Shown here: positions 16,405-24,012 of the stretch, piece after piece
Layout of the letters: the number at the start of each line of letters is the position of its first letter
How positions within the stretch are numbered: the first letter of the stretch is position 1
DNA from: Oxalobacteraceae bacterium UBA6704
GTDB taxonomy: Bacteria; Pseudomonadota; Gammaproteobacteria; Burkholderiales; Burkholderiaceae_D
Assembly (NCBI GenBank): GCA_002454505.1
Contig: DKJA01000045.1
Span: 1 to 37,697 of the forward strand
Direction of reading: 5' to 3'
Length of the DNA: 37,697 nt
Notes under the pieces: generated by a model
Told to the model about the DNA's origin: nothing
The model's database searches: none
The model's input: only the letters and a program-made list of their open reading frames with translations
Program-made: the position numbers and the translations under genes

Positions 16405-18963
16405 ATGTTCAAACCACTTCAGATCGTCCTGGCGCTCGGCGCCGCCTTTGCAGCTGCCGCGTCCACCGCGCAGGAGCTCGAAAAAGTCGTCATCACCGGC
16501 TCCAATATCCGCACCACGCAGAAGGAAGGCGCCAGCGCCGTGCAGGTGATCAGCGCGAAGGAGATCGCCGCCAGCGGCAAGGCCAGCATCGCCGACATCA
16601 TCCGCTCCATCTCCGCCAACAGCGGCAACAGCTACAACGAGCAGTACACGGGCAGCTTCTCTGCCGGCACGGCGGGCCTGTCGCTGCGCGGCATCGGCCA
16701 GAAGAACACGCTGATCCTCGTGAACGGCAAGCGCGTCAGCTCGTATGCCACCGCGCAGGATCTGCAGGAAGTGTTCGTCGACCTGAACAGTCTGCCGATG
16801 GCGGCCGTGCAGCGCATCGAGGTGCTGAAGGATGGCGCGTCGTCCGTGTACGGTTCCGATGCCGTGGCCGGGGTGGTGAACATCATCCTGTACAAGGAGT
16901 TCAAGGGCACCGAAGTGTCGGCGCAATACGGCGGTTCCACGGAAGGCACCGGCCAGCGCGAGAAGAGCGTGGCGCTGCAGACCGGCTTCGGCTCGCTGCA
17001 GGACGATGGCTGGAGCGTGGTGTTCTCCGTCGATGCGCAGTGGCGCGACACGCTGAACCAGACGGACGTCAACTGGATGAAGAACAGCGACTACCGCGGC
17101 AATCCGAGCGGCACGCTGGGCTGGGTGCCGACCAACTACGTGAACAACGACGCCACGCAGCTGCTGGGCGGCCTGCAAGGCCCGCTGCAGCTGCAGCCGT
17201 ACAGCGCGATCACGCCGGGCCGCAGCGGCAATGTGCTGGCGTATAACCCGGCGCAGTACCGCACGCTGATCCCGGGCATCGGCCGCGTGCACTCGTCGCT
17301 GCGCGGCACGCTGAAGCTCAATGAAGACAACGAAGCCTACGCGGACCTGCTGTACGGCCACTCGCGCGCATCGCAGACGTTCAGCGCGCCGCTGACCGTC
17401 GGCAGCGGCCTGCGCGCGTGGAACAACGCCACGCAGCAGCTGGACAACATCAACGTGGTGCTGCCGGTCGGCCACCCGAACAATCCTGGTTCGACGCCGC
17501 TGCCGTTCACGGCCACGCTGTTCGACCTGGGCCCGCGCATGAAGCAGGACAGCGTCGACTTCTACCGCGTGCTGGCCGGCTTGAAAGGCACGGCGGCAGG
17601 CTGGGACTACGACGCGTCGATCGGCCGCTCCGGCAGCAAGCTCGATGAGACGGTGCAGAACTTCGTCAACCGCTACGAATTCGAGAAGGTGCTGGCCGAC
17701 GGCAGCTACAACTTCGCCGACCAGAGCCAGAACAGCGAAGAGGTGCGCAACCGCCTGCGCCTGTCCACGCTGCGCCCGGCCGAAGCGAAGCTGACGACGG
17801 TGGACTTCTCCGCCACGCGCGAGCTGGCGCAGCTGCCGGCCGGTGCGCTGGGCTTTGCGGCCGGCGCCCAGTGGCGCCGCGAGGAGATGGATTCGAACAC
17901 GTCGGCGGCCGTGCTGTCCGGCACCGAGCTGCGCCCGGCGATCAACATCATCAACGGCAAGCGCGATGTGGCCGCCCTGTTCGCGGAGCTGAACGTGCCG
18001 GTGGTAAAAGACGTCACCGTCAACCTGGCCGGCCGCGGCGACCATTACGACGACTTCGGCAGCGCATTCTCGCCGAAGGCCAGCGTGCGCTGGCAGGCCG
18101 CACCATGGCTGCTGGTGCGCGGTACCGCGTCGCGCGGCTTCCGGGCGCCGTCGCTGCCGGAGATCACCAACTCGACGTCGGTCAGCTACGGCAATGTGAT
18201 CGACCCGCGCGACCCGATCTCGCCAACGCAGGCGCGCGGCGTCACCAACCTCACGATCGCCAACGGCGACCTGAAGCCGGAACGCTCGAAGAACATCAAT
18301 CTGGGCTTCGTCATCGCGCCGACCAGCCGCTCCAGCGTGGGCATCGACTTCTATCACATCCGCACGACGGGCGTGATCGATACCGAGTCGGCCGACAGCA
18401 TCATCGCCAACGAAGCGAACGCGCCGGAGAAAGTGGTGCGCGACGCGCAGGGCCGCATCCTGACGCTGTACCGCCAGTATGCCAACCAGGGCGACCGCAA
18501 GGTCAGCGGCTTCGACATCGACCTGCGCCACGTGCAGCCGTTGCCGAAGACGGGCAAGCTGACGTTCAATGCGCAGCTGAGCCGCGTGCTCAAATTCGAG
18601 CAACCGCTGGCCGTGGGCGAACCGCTGACGGACGGCGCCGGCAACAACTACTTCGGCTCGATCCCGAAATGGCGCGGCGTGACGAGCGCCACGCTGGAAG
18701 TGGGCAAGTGGACCAATACGCTGGTGTGGAACTACGTGGATGGCTACGCGCAGACGACGCGCGTGGACGAGCGCGTGAAACCGGTCGGCACGCTGGACTT
18801 CAACGCCGCCTGGCAGGTCACCGATGCAGCCACCGTCAGCCTGATCCTGCAGAATCTGACGGACAAGCGGCCATCGTGGGATTCGTCGACGACCTTCTTC
18901 GATTTCACGCAGGCCGATCCGCGGGGACGCACTGCATCGGTGAAGGTGGCGTACAAGTTCTAA
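16405..18963 (+). CDS. TonB-dependent outer-membrane receptor
   Basis: An 852-residue receptor with a signal peptide at 1-22 (ending STAQ), a TonB-box-like LEKVVITGS at about 25-33, and a plug domain at about 35-165. Plug landmarks are LSLRGIGQKNTLILVNGKRV and VQRIEVLKDGASSVYGSDAVAGVVNIILYKEF. A 22-strand barrel follows, with RGTASRGFRAPSLPEI and LKPERSKNINLG in the later strands and the C-terminal Phe in VKVAYKF. It imports a ligand across the outer membrane with energy from TonB. The substrate cannot be read from the sequence. No N-terminal signalling extension is present, so regulation is not through a FecR-type pathway; a leader peptide and hairpins upstream suggest attenuation instead. 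It has a good GAGGAA Shine-Dalgarno sequence. Confidence 0.93.
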   Translation: MFKPLQIVLALGAAFAAAASTAQELEKVVITGSNIRTTQKEGASAVQVISAKEIAASGKASIADIIRSISANSGNSYNEQYTGSFSAGTAGLSLRGIGQKNTLILVNGKRVSSYATAQDLQEVFVDLNSLPMAAVQRIEVLKDGASSVYGSDAVAGVVNIILYKEFKGTEVSAQYGGSTEGTGQREKSVALQTGFGSLQDDGWSVVFSVDAQWRDTLNQTDVNWMKNSDYRGNPSGTLGWVPTNYVNNDATQLLGGLQGPLQLQPYSAITPGRSGNVLAYNPAQYRTLIPGIGRVHSSLRGTLKLNEDNEAYADLLYGHSRASQTFSAPLTVGSGLRAWNNATQQLDNINVVLPVGHPNNPGSTPLPFTATLFDLGPRMKQDSVDFYRVLAGLKGTAAGWDYDASIGRSGSKLDETVQNFVNRYEFEKVLADGSYNFADQSQNSEEVRNRLRLSTLRPAEAKLTTVDFSATRELAQLPAGALGFAAGAQWRREEMDSNTSAAVLSGTELRPAINIINGKRDVAALFAELNVPVVKDVTVNLAGRGDHYDDFGSAFSPKASVRWQAAPWLLVRGTASRGFRAPSLPEITNSTSVSYGNVIDPRDPISPTQARGVTNLTIANGDLKPERSKNINLGFVIAPTSRSSVGIDFYHIRTTGVIDTESADSIIANEANAPEKVVRDAQGRILTLYRQYANQGDRKVSGFDIDLRHVQPLPKTGKLTFNAQLSRVLKFEQPLAVGEPLTDGAGNNYFGSIPKWRGVTSATLEVGKWTNTLVWNYVDGYAQTTRVDERVKPVGTLDFNAAWQVTDAATVSLILQNLTDKRPSWDSSTTFFDFTQADPRGRTASVKVAYKF

Positions 18964-18973
18964 AAATAAAAAT

Positions 18974-19028
18974 TAGGGACAGACCCTGTTTTCTGGGAAA
19001 ATTTCCCAGAAAACAGGGTCTGTCCCTA
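18974..19028. terminator. Perfect 27-bp palindrome, bidirectional terminator (repeat copy E)
   Basis: Two perfectly complementary 27-base arms (18974-19000 and 19002-19028) flank a single central A. The arms begin TAGGGACAGACCC and meet at CTGGGAAA/TTTCCCAG. A-rich and T-rich flanks allow termination on both strands. It separates the convergent TonB receptor and puuC genes, ending only five bases before the puuC stop. The TTTTCTGGGAAA core is shared with copy C after panB. Confidence 0.9.
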
Positions 19029-19033
19029 TTTTG

Positions 19034-20518
19034 CTAGATCTGGATCCAGGTGGTTTTCAGCTCGGTGTACTTGTCGAACGCATGCAGCGACTTGTCGCGG
19101 CCGTTGCCGGACTGTTTGTAGCCGCCGAACGGCACCGTGATGTCGTCGTTGTCGTACTGGTTGACGTGCACGGTGCCGGCGCGCAGCGCGCGCGAGGTCC
19201 TGATGGCTTTCGACAGGTCGGACGTCCACACCGCCGCATGCAGTCCATAAGGCGTGCCGTTGGCCTGCTTGACCGCCTCGGCCAGATCGGTGAAGCTCAG
19301 TACGGATAAAACGGGCCCGAAGATCTCCTCGCGGGCGATCGCCATCGAGCTGTCCACGCCGTCGAAGATCGTCGGCGCCACGTAGTAGCCGCCGCTGTCG
19401 CTGCGTACCCGTTCTCCGCCGGCCACCAGCCGTGCACCGGCCGCTTTCCCCTGCTGGATATACCCCATCACCGTTTTCAGCTGGACGTCGTCCACGATCG
19501 CGCCCATCACCGTGTTCTCGTCGAGCGGATCGCCCGGCGTGAAGCCAGGCACCAGCGCCAGCGCGCGTTCGATGAAGCGCTCGCGGATCGATTCCTCCAC
19601 GAACAGCCGCGACGGCGCATTGCAGCTCTCGCCCTGGTTGAAGAAGATCGAGCCGACCGATGCCGCCACGGCCGCATCCAGGTCCGGGCAATCGGCGCAG
19701 ACGATGTTCGCCGACTTGCCGCCCAGTTCCGTCCACGCCCGCTTCAGGTTCGACTGCCCCGCCATCTGCACGATCTGCTTGCCCACGCGCGTGGAGCCGG
19801 TGAACGCGATGCAGTCGACATCCATGTGCAGCGCCAGCGCGCTGCCCGCCTCGTTGCCGTAACCGGGCAGCACGTTGAACACGCCGGGCGGGATGCCCGC
19901 CTCCAGCGCCAGGTCGGCCAGCCGCAAGGCCGTCAGCGGCGATTTCTCGGACGGTTTCAGCACCACGCTGTTGCCGCTGGCGAGCGCCGGGCCGATCTTC
20001 CACGATGCCATCAGCATCGGGTAATTCCACGGCACGATGGCGCCGACGACGCCCACCGGCTCGCGCGTGATCAGCGCCAGGCTGTCGCTCGGCGTGGGGG
20101 CAATCTCGCCATACACTTTGTCGATCGCTTCGCCATACCAGCGGATGCAGTTGGCCGCGCCGGCCACGTCCACCGCCAGGCTGTACTTGATCGGCTTGCC
20201 CATGTCGAGCGTTTCCAGCAGCGCCAGTTCCTCGCGATTCTTCAGCATCAGTTCGGAGAACTTGACGAGGATGCGCTTGCGCTTGGCCGGCGCCAGGTTC
20301 GCCCAGCGGCCGTCTTCGAATGCGGCGCGGGCCGCAGCGACGGCGGCGTCGACATCTTCAGCGCCGCAGCGGGCGACGGCACCGAGCTTGCGGCCGTCCA
20401 CCGGCGACAGGTTGTCGAACACCTGTTCCGTGCGCGACCACGTGCGCTGCCCGTCGATGAATGCGCGGCCGTCGATGGCCAGCTCGCGCGCCTTGTCATG
20501 CCAGTGGGTGGAAGTCAT
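19034..20518 (-). CDS. puuC: Gamma-glutamyl-gamma-aminobutyraldehyde dehydrogenase (PuuC-like)
   Basis: A 494-residue aldehyde dehydrogenase. The active-site residues are present: Asn165 in PWNYP, Glu264 in TELGGKSAN, the nucleophile Cys299 in NQGESCNAPSRL, and the NAD motif FTGSTRVGKQI. The pattern of the N-terminus (FIDGQ...FDNLSPVDGRKLG) and the neighbouring puuA, puuD and aminotransferase genes point to PuuC. It oxidises gamma-glutamyl-gamma-aminobutyraldehyde, and 4-aminobutyraldehyde in the aminotransferase route, with NAD(P). The start has AGGAGAC upstream. It is transcribed away from the micro-ORF/symporter unit and converges on the TonB receptor gene. Confidence 0.88.
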   Translation of the reverse strand: MTSTHWHDKARELAIDGRAFIDGQRTWSRTEQVFDNLSPVDGRKLGAVARCGAEDVDAAVAAARAAFEDGRWANLAPAKRKRILVKFSELMLKNREELALLETLDMGKPIKYSLAVDVAGAANCIRWYGEAIDKVYGEIAPTPSDSLALITREPVGVVGAIVPWNYPMLMASWKIGPALASGNSVVLKPSEKSPLTALRLADLALEAGIPPGVFNVLPGYGNEAGSALALHMDVDCIAFTGSTRVGKQIVQMAGQSNLKRAWTELGGKSANIVCADCPDLDAAVAASVGSIFFNQGESCNAPSRLFVEESIRERFIERALALVPGFTPGDPLDENTVMGAIVDDVQLKTVMGYIQQGKAAGARLVAGGERVRSDSGGYYVAPTIFDGVDSSMAIAREEIFGPVLSVLSFTDLAEAVKQANGTPYGLHAAVWTSDLSKAIRTSRALRAGTVHVNQYDNDDITVPFGGYKQSGNGRDKSLHAFDKYTELKTTWIQI

Positions 20519-20604
20519 GCCGTCTCCTGCGTGATGGTGTCCCCCATTGTAGTGCGCCAGCCTGCTCAGGCATAAAGACTATCGAACCGATAAGAACAAT
20601 AAAT

Positions 20605-20633
20605 TTTACCAATGAATGACCCGCCGATAAAAT
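20605..20633 (+). promoter_or_regulatory. Promoter of the micro-ORF pair
   Basis: TTTACC (20605-20610) and TAAAAT (20628-20633, five of six matches to the -10 consensus) are 17 bases apart. A start point near 20640 would give a leader of about 27 bases before the first micro-ORF, with AGGAG at 20656-20660. Confidence 0.6.
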
Positions 20634-20666
20634 GGACACTCATTCACAGACAAACAGGAGAACATC

Positions 20667-20762
20667 ATGGAAGGCCTCCCCTCCGCCCCCGCCCGCGTCG
20701 TCCTGGCCCTGATGGCTGTTGCATCCGCCCTCACGGCATTCGCGGTGACTGCCCATGTCTGA
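20667..20762 (+). CDS. Putative 31-residue membrane micro-protein
   Basis: An ATG six bases after a strong AGGAG opens 31 codons (MEGLPSAPAR followed by VVLALMAVASALTAFAVTAHV). Residues 11-29 would make one transmembrane helix. It overlaps a second micro-ORF by eight bases, in a pattern common in translationally coupled genes. A good sigma-70-type promoter lies just upstream. No family is recognised. It lies between divergent puuC and the SSS symporter, so a role linked to the transporter or to polyamine use is possible but only inferred. Confidence 0.55.
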   Translation: MEGLPSAPARVVLALMAVASALTAFAVTAHV

Positions 20763-20838
20763 CCTCAAGGACATCGCCGAACTGCTCGGCACGCTGACCC
20801 TGCGCGACGTGCTGGCGCACATCTTCCCCGCCGCATAG
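20755..20838 (+). CDS. Putative 27-residue micro-protein coupled to the preceding one
   Basis: The ATG lies inside the last codons of the preceding micro-ORF (ATGTCTGA overlap). The 27 residues (MSDLKDIAELLGTLTLRDVL and a short AHIFPAA tail) could form an amphipathic helix. It has no Shine-Dalgarno sequence of its own, so expression would depend on coupling. The symporter ATG follows after 185 bases. I know of no matching family. Confidence 0.45.
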   Translation: MSDLKDIAELLGTLTLRDVLAHIFPAA

Positions 20839-20899
20839 CGCGTCGACGCTGCGCTGCATGCGCCGCCGAATTCGCCGCGCCGATGCCGGCCGATTTCAC

Positions 20900-20915
20900 T
20901 CCGGCGGGCGCCGGA
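20900..20915. other. GC-rich hairpin after the micro-ORFs
   Basis: TCCGGC and GCCGGA pair around a GGGC loop. No T run follows, so a terminator is doubtful. The rest of 20839-21023 contains only the -10-like element at 20968. Confidence 0.35.
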
Positions 20916-20967
20916 TCGCAACGCAACAACCGCCCACAAACTTGGTCCCGCCGTCAGCTTCTGCCTT

Positions 20968-20973
20968 TATAAT
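20968..20973 (+). promoter_or_regulatory. Possible -10 element of the symporter gene
   Basis: A perfect TATAAT stands 50 bases before the symporter ATG. The nearest -35-like sequence, TTGGTC at 20942, is 20 bases away, so the promoter may need an activator. Confidence 0.4.
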
Positions 20974-21023
20974 CGCGCATTTTCCGCCCGATAATAATTG
21001 CCCCTGCACGGAGCCCAGACCGC

Positions 21024-22478
21024 ATGAACATCACGCTGATCATTTTCGTCGCCCTCTATCTGCTGGGCACCCTGGCCGTCGGCATGTGGGCGGGACGCAG
21101 GATCAAGAATACGGCGGACTTCGCCGTCGCCGGCCGCAGCCTGCCCTTGATCATGGTGATCACGACCACCTTCGCCACCTGGTTCGGCGCCGAGACGGTG
21201 ATGGGCGTGCCCGCCAAGTTCGTGCAGGGCGGCCTGAATGCCGTCATCGAAGACCCGTTCGGCGCCGGCACCTGCCTGATCCTCGTCGGCCTCTTCTTCG
21301 CCACGAAACTGTATAAACTGAATCTGCTGACGATCGGCGACTACTACCGCCAGCGCTACGGCAAGGGCATCGAAGTGTTCTGCTCCGTGGCGATCATCTT
21401 CAGCTACCTGGGCTGGGTGGCCGCGCAGATCACCGCGCTGGGCCTGGTGTTCTCGGTGCTGACGAACGGCGCGCTGGCGCCCGCCACGGGCATGGTGATC
21501 GGCACGCTGGCCGTGCTGGTGTACGTGGTGGTGGGCGGCTTCCTGGCCGTGGCGATCACCGACTTCATCCAGATGATCGTGCTGGTCGTCGGCATGACCA
21601 TCATCGCGTTCTTCGCTGCCGACCTGGCCGGCGGCGCCGACAAGGTGCTGGCCATGGCCCAGCAGGCCGACCTGTGGCGCGTGCTGCCCGAGCCCACGTT
21701 CACCGACATCATCTTCTTCATCGCCGCGGCGATCACGATGATGTTCGGCAGCATCCCGCAGCAGGACGTGTTCCAGCGCGTGATGTCCGCCAAGGATGCG
21801 CCGACCGCGCGCAGCGGCGCCGTCATCGGCGGCGCCAGCTACATCCTGTTCGGCTTCGTGCCCATGTTCATCGTGGCCGCCGCCGTCGTCGTCATGGGCG
21901 ACCAGGCGATGACCATCGCCCGCAACGATTACCAGCAGCTGCTGCCCACCTTCGTGATGACGAAGATGCCGCTGGTGATGCAGATCCTGTTCTTCGGCGC
22001 GCTGCTATCGGCGATCAAGAGCACGTCGTCGGCCACGCTGCTGGCACCGTCCACCAGCTTCGTGGAAAACATCCTGAAGAACCTGCGCCCCGGCATGAGC
22101 GACCGCCAGCAGCTGCTGGCGATGCGGGTGACGATCGTGATCTTCGCCGCGATGGTGCTGGTGTATGCGATCGCGATGCAGGGCACGTCGATCTACGAGC
22201 TGGTGTCGTCCGCCTACCAGGTGACGCTGGTGGGCGCCTTCGTGCCGCTGCTGATGGGCCTGTACTGGAAGCGCGCGACGACGCAGGGCGCGATCGTGTC
22301 GATCGGCGCGGGCATCTTCGTGTGGATCCTGTTCTTCCCGCAGATTTCCAGCTTCGGCGAGGCGTTCCCGGGCCAGCTGGCCGGGCTGCTGGCCGCGTTT
22401 GGCGGCATGTTTGTTGGCTCGCTGGCGCCGCAGGTGCTGAAGAACCGGCATGAGCAGGCGCGGCATATTGCGGCTTGA
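21024..22478 (+). CDS. Sodium:solute symporter (SSS family), probable putrescine or amino-acid importer
   Basis: A 484-residue inner-membrane protein with about 13 hydrophobic segments. SSS landmarks are DFAVAGRSLPLIMVITTTFATWFGAETVMG near the N-terminus, TIGDYYRQRYG, and FFGALLSAIKSTSSATLLAPSTSFVENI in the later half. It resembles the PutP/PanF branch and has neither the long insertion nor the DUF4212 partner of the symporter at 4481. Placement between puuC and the aminotransferase-puuA-puuD operon suggests a polyamine or related nitrogen compound as substrate; E. coli uses the unrelated PuuP for this, so this is inference. A paired palindromic repeat begins five bases after its stop. Confidence 0.88.
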   Translation: MNITLIIFVALYLLGTLAVGMWAGRRIKNTADFAVAGRSLPLIMVITTTFATWFGAETVMGVPAKFVQGGLNAVIEDPFGAGTCLILVGLFFATKLYKLNLLTIGDYYRQRYGKGIEVFCSVAIIFSYLGWVAAQITALGLVFSVLTNGALAPATGMVIGTLAVLVYVVVGGFLAVAITDFIQMIVLVVGMTIIAFFAADLAGGADKVLAMAQQADLWRVLPEPTFTDIIFFIAAAITMMFGSIPQQDVFQRVMSAKDAPTARSGAVIGGASYILFGFVPMFIVAAAVVVMGDQAMTIARNDYQQLLPTFVMTKMPLVMQILFFGALLSAIKSTSSATLLAPSTSFVENILKNLRPGMSDRQQLLAMRVTIVIFAAMVLVYAIAMQGTSIYELVSSAYQVTLVGAFVPLLMGLYWKRATTQGAIVSIGAGIFVWILFFPQISSFGEAFPGQLAGLLAAFGGMFVGSLAPQVLKNRHEQARHIAA

Positions 22479-22483
22479 TTGGC

Positions 22484-22582
22484 GGGGACTGTCCCTGCAA
22501 GGGACTGTCCCCTCTTCTGCTTTCAAGACCAAAGAAAATTCAAGAACAACCCCGGGGACAGGCCCCTGCGGGGACAGTCCCC
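22484..22582. repeat. Paired 29-bp GGGGAC/GTCCCC repeat, copy F
   Basis: Two 29-base imperfect palindromes in inverted orientation, 22484-22512 and 22554-22582, enclose a 41-base A-rich spacer. Each holds two CAG/CTG-centred sub-palindromes such as GGGACTGTCCC. The element fills the space between the convergent symporter and aminotransferase genes almost exactly, ending one base before the latter's stop codon. The first unit is identical to the one at 37611. Confidence 0.85.
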
Positions 22583-22583
22583 T

Positions 22584-23990
22584 TTACATCCAGCCCCTTG
22601 CCTGCACATCGGCCAGCGTCAGGTCCAGGCAGTAGCGGATCTTCTGGATCATCTCGTCGATCTGCGCGCGCGTCATGATCAGCGGCGGCGCGATGATCAT
22701 CCGGTCGCCGACGGCGCGCATGATCATGCCGTTGCCGAACATGTGGCCGCGGCACACCATGCCGACTTCCAGCGCCGGATCGAAGCGCTCCTGGTGATGC
22801 ACGTTGGCGGCCTTGCGCCGCACCAGCGACAGGCCGGCCACGAAGCCGATGCTCTCCGCCGTACCTACCAGCGGGTGCGCCGCCAGGCTGGCAAAGCGCT
22901 GCTGCAGGTATGGGCCCGTGTCGTCGGCCACCTGCTGCACCAGGTTCTCTTCCTCGATGATGCGGATGTTTTCCAGCGCCGCCGCACAGGCCACCGGGTG
23001 GCCGGAATACGTGAAGCCGTGATTGAAGTCGCCACCCGTGACCAGCAGGTCCGCCACGCGGTCGCCCACCAGCACGCCGCCCAGCGGCACGTAGCCGGAC
23101 GTGACGCCTTTCGCGAACGTGATCAGGTCCGGCCGCATGCCGTACAGCTCGGAGGCGAACCAGCGGCCCAGGCGGCCGAAGCCGGTGATCACTTCGTCGG
23201 CGATCAGGAGGATGTCGTACTTGTCGCAGATGCGGCGGATCTCCGGCCAGTAGGTCGACGGCGGGATGATCACGCCGCCGGCGCCCTGCACCGGCTCGCC
23301 GATGAAGGCGGCCACCTTGTCCGGCCCCAGTTCCCTGATGCGCTCTTCCAGCCATGACGCGGCGTGCACGCCGAATTCCTCCGGCGTCATGCCCGCGCCA
23401 TGGTCGGCGTAGTAGGGCTGCTCGATGTGGACGATGCCGGGAATCGGCAGGCCGCCCTGCACGTGCATGCCCGTCATGCCGCCCAGCGACGCACCGGCCA
23501 TCGTGCTGCCATGGTAGGCGTTGCGGCGGCTGATGATCACCGTACGTTCCGGCTGGCCGGCCAGGTCCCAGTAGCGGCGCACCATGCGGATATTGGTGTC
23601 GTTCGCTTCCGAGCCCGAACCGGTATAGAACACGCGCGAGAAGCCGGGCGGCGCGATGCTGGCCAGCTTGGCCGCCAGTTCCACGGCGGGAATCGTGGTG
23701 GTGTTGAAGAAGCTGTTATAGAACGGCAGCGTATCCATCTGGCGCGCCACGGCCTGCGTGATGCTGGTGCGGCCGTAGCCGACGTTGACGCACCACAGGC
23801 CGGACATCGCGTCGAGCACCTTGTGGCCTTCCGAGTCCCACAGCCAGATGCCGTCGCCGCGCACCATCACGCGCGCGCCCTTCTGCGCCAGCGCATCGTG
23901 GTCGGTGAACGGGTGCAGGTAGTGGGCAGCATCGAGCTGCTGCAGGCCCTTGGTGTCCGGCAGTTGCGGAACGGTTGGCGTGGTGGTCAT
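22584..23990 (-). CDS. spuC: Putrescine-type class III aminotransferase (SpuC-like)
   Basis: A 468-residue PLP enzyme of the omega-aminotransferase group. The phosphate-binding YTGSGSEANDTNIRM (122-136), the YH stacking pair in RRNAYHGST, the Asp of LLIADEVITGFGR, and the PLP lysine 294 in TFAKGVTSGY are all present. The sequence resembles SpuC and related putrescine- or beta-alanine-pyruvate aminotransferases, which convert putrescine to 4-aminobutyraldehyde with pyruvate. It starts 22 bases after puuA in the same direction, with GGAGG before the ATG. The exact amino donor cannot be fixed from sequence alone. Confidence 0.85.
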   Translation of the reverse strand: MTTTPTVPQLPDTKGLQQLDAAHYLHPFTDHDALAQKGARVMVRGDGIWLWDSEGHKVLDAMSGLWCVNVGYGRTSITQAVARQMDTLPFYNSFFNTTTIPAVELAAKLASIAPPGFSRVFYTGSGSEANDTNIRMVRRYWDLAGQPERTVIISRRNAYHGSTMAGASLGGMTGMHVQGGLPIPGIVHIEQPYYADHGAGMTPEEFGVHAASWLEERIRELGPDKVAAFIGEPVQGAGGVIIPPSTYWPEIRRICDKYDILLIADEVITGFGRLGRWFASELYGMRPDLITFAKGVTSGYVPLGGVLVGDRVADLLVTGGDFNHGFTYSGHPVACAAALENIRIIEEENLVQQVADDTGPYLQQRFASLAAHPLVGTAESIGFVAGLSLVRRKAANVHHQERFDPALEVGMVCRGHMFGNGMIMRAVGDRMIIAPPLIMTRAQIDEMIQKIRYCLDLTLADVQARGWM

Positions 23991-24012
23991 GATTTCCTCC
24001 CTGCGAAGATTT

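Noticed and set aside
16066..18603. 845-codon minus-strand frame opposite the TonB receptor
   Set aside because: Despite its length it mirrors the receptor's codon pattern and has no recognisable motif or ribosome site.
20612..20797. 61-codon frame overlapping the micro-ORFs
   Set aside because: It lacks a ribosome site and its composition (Arg, Pro, Cys) is unlike a protein; the micro-ORF frames have the AGGAG and promoter.
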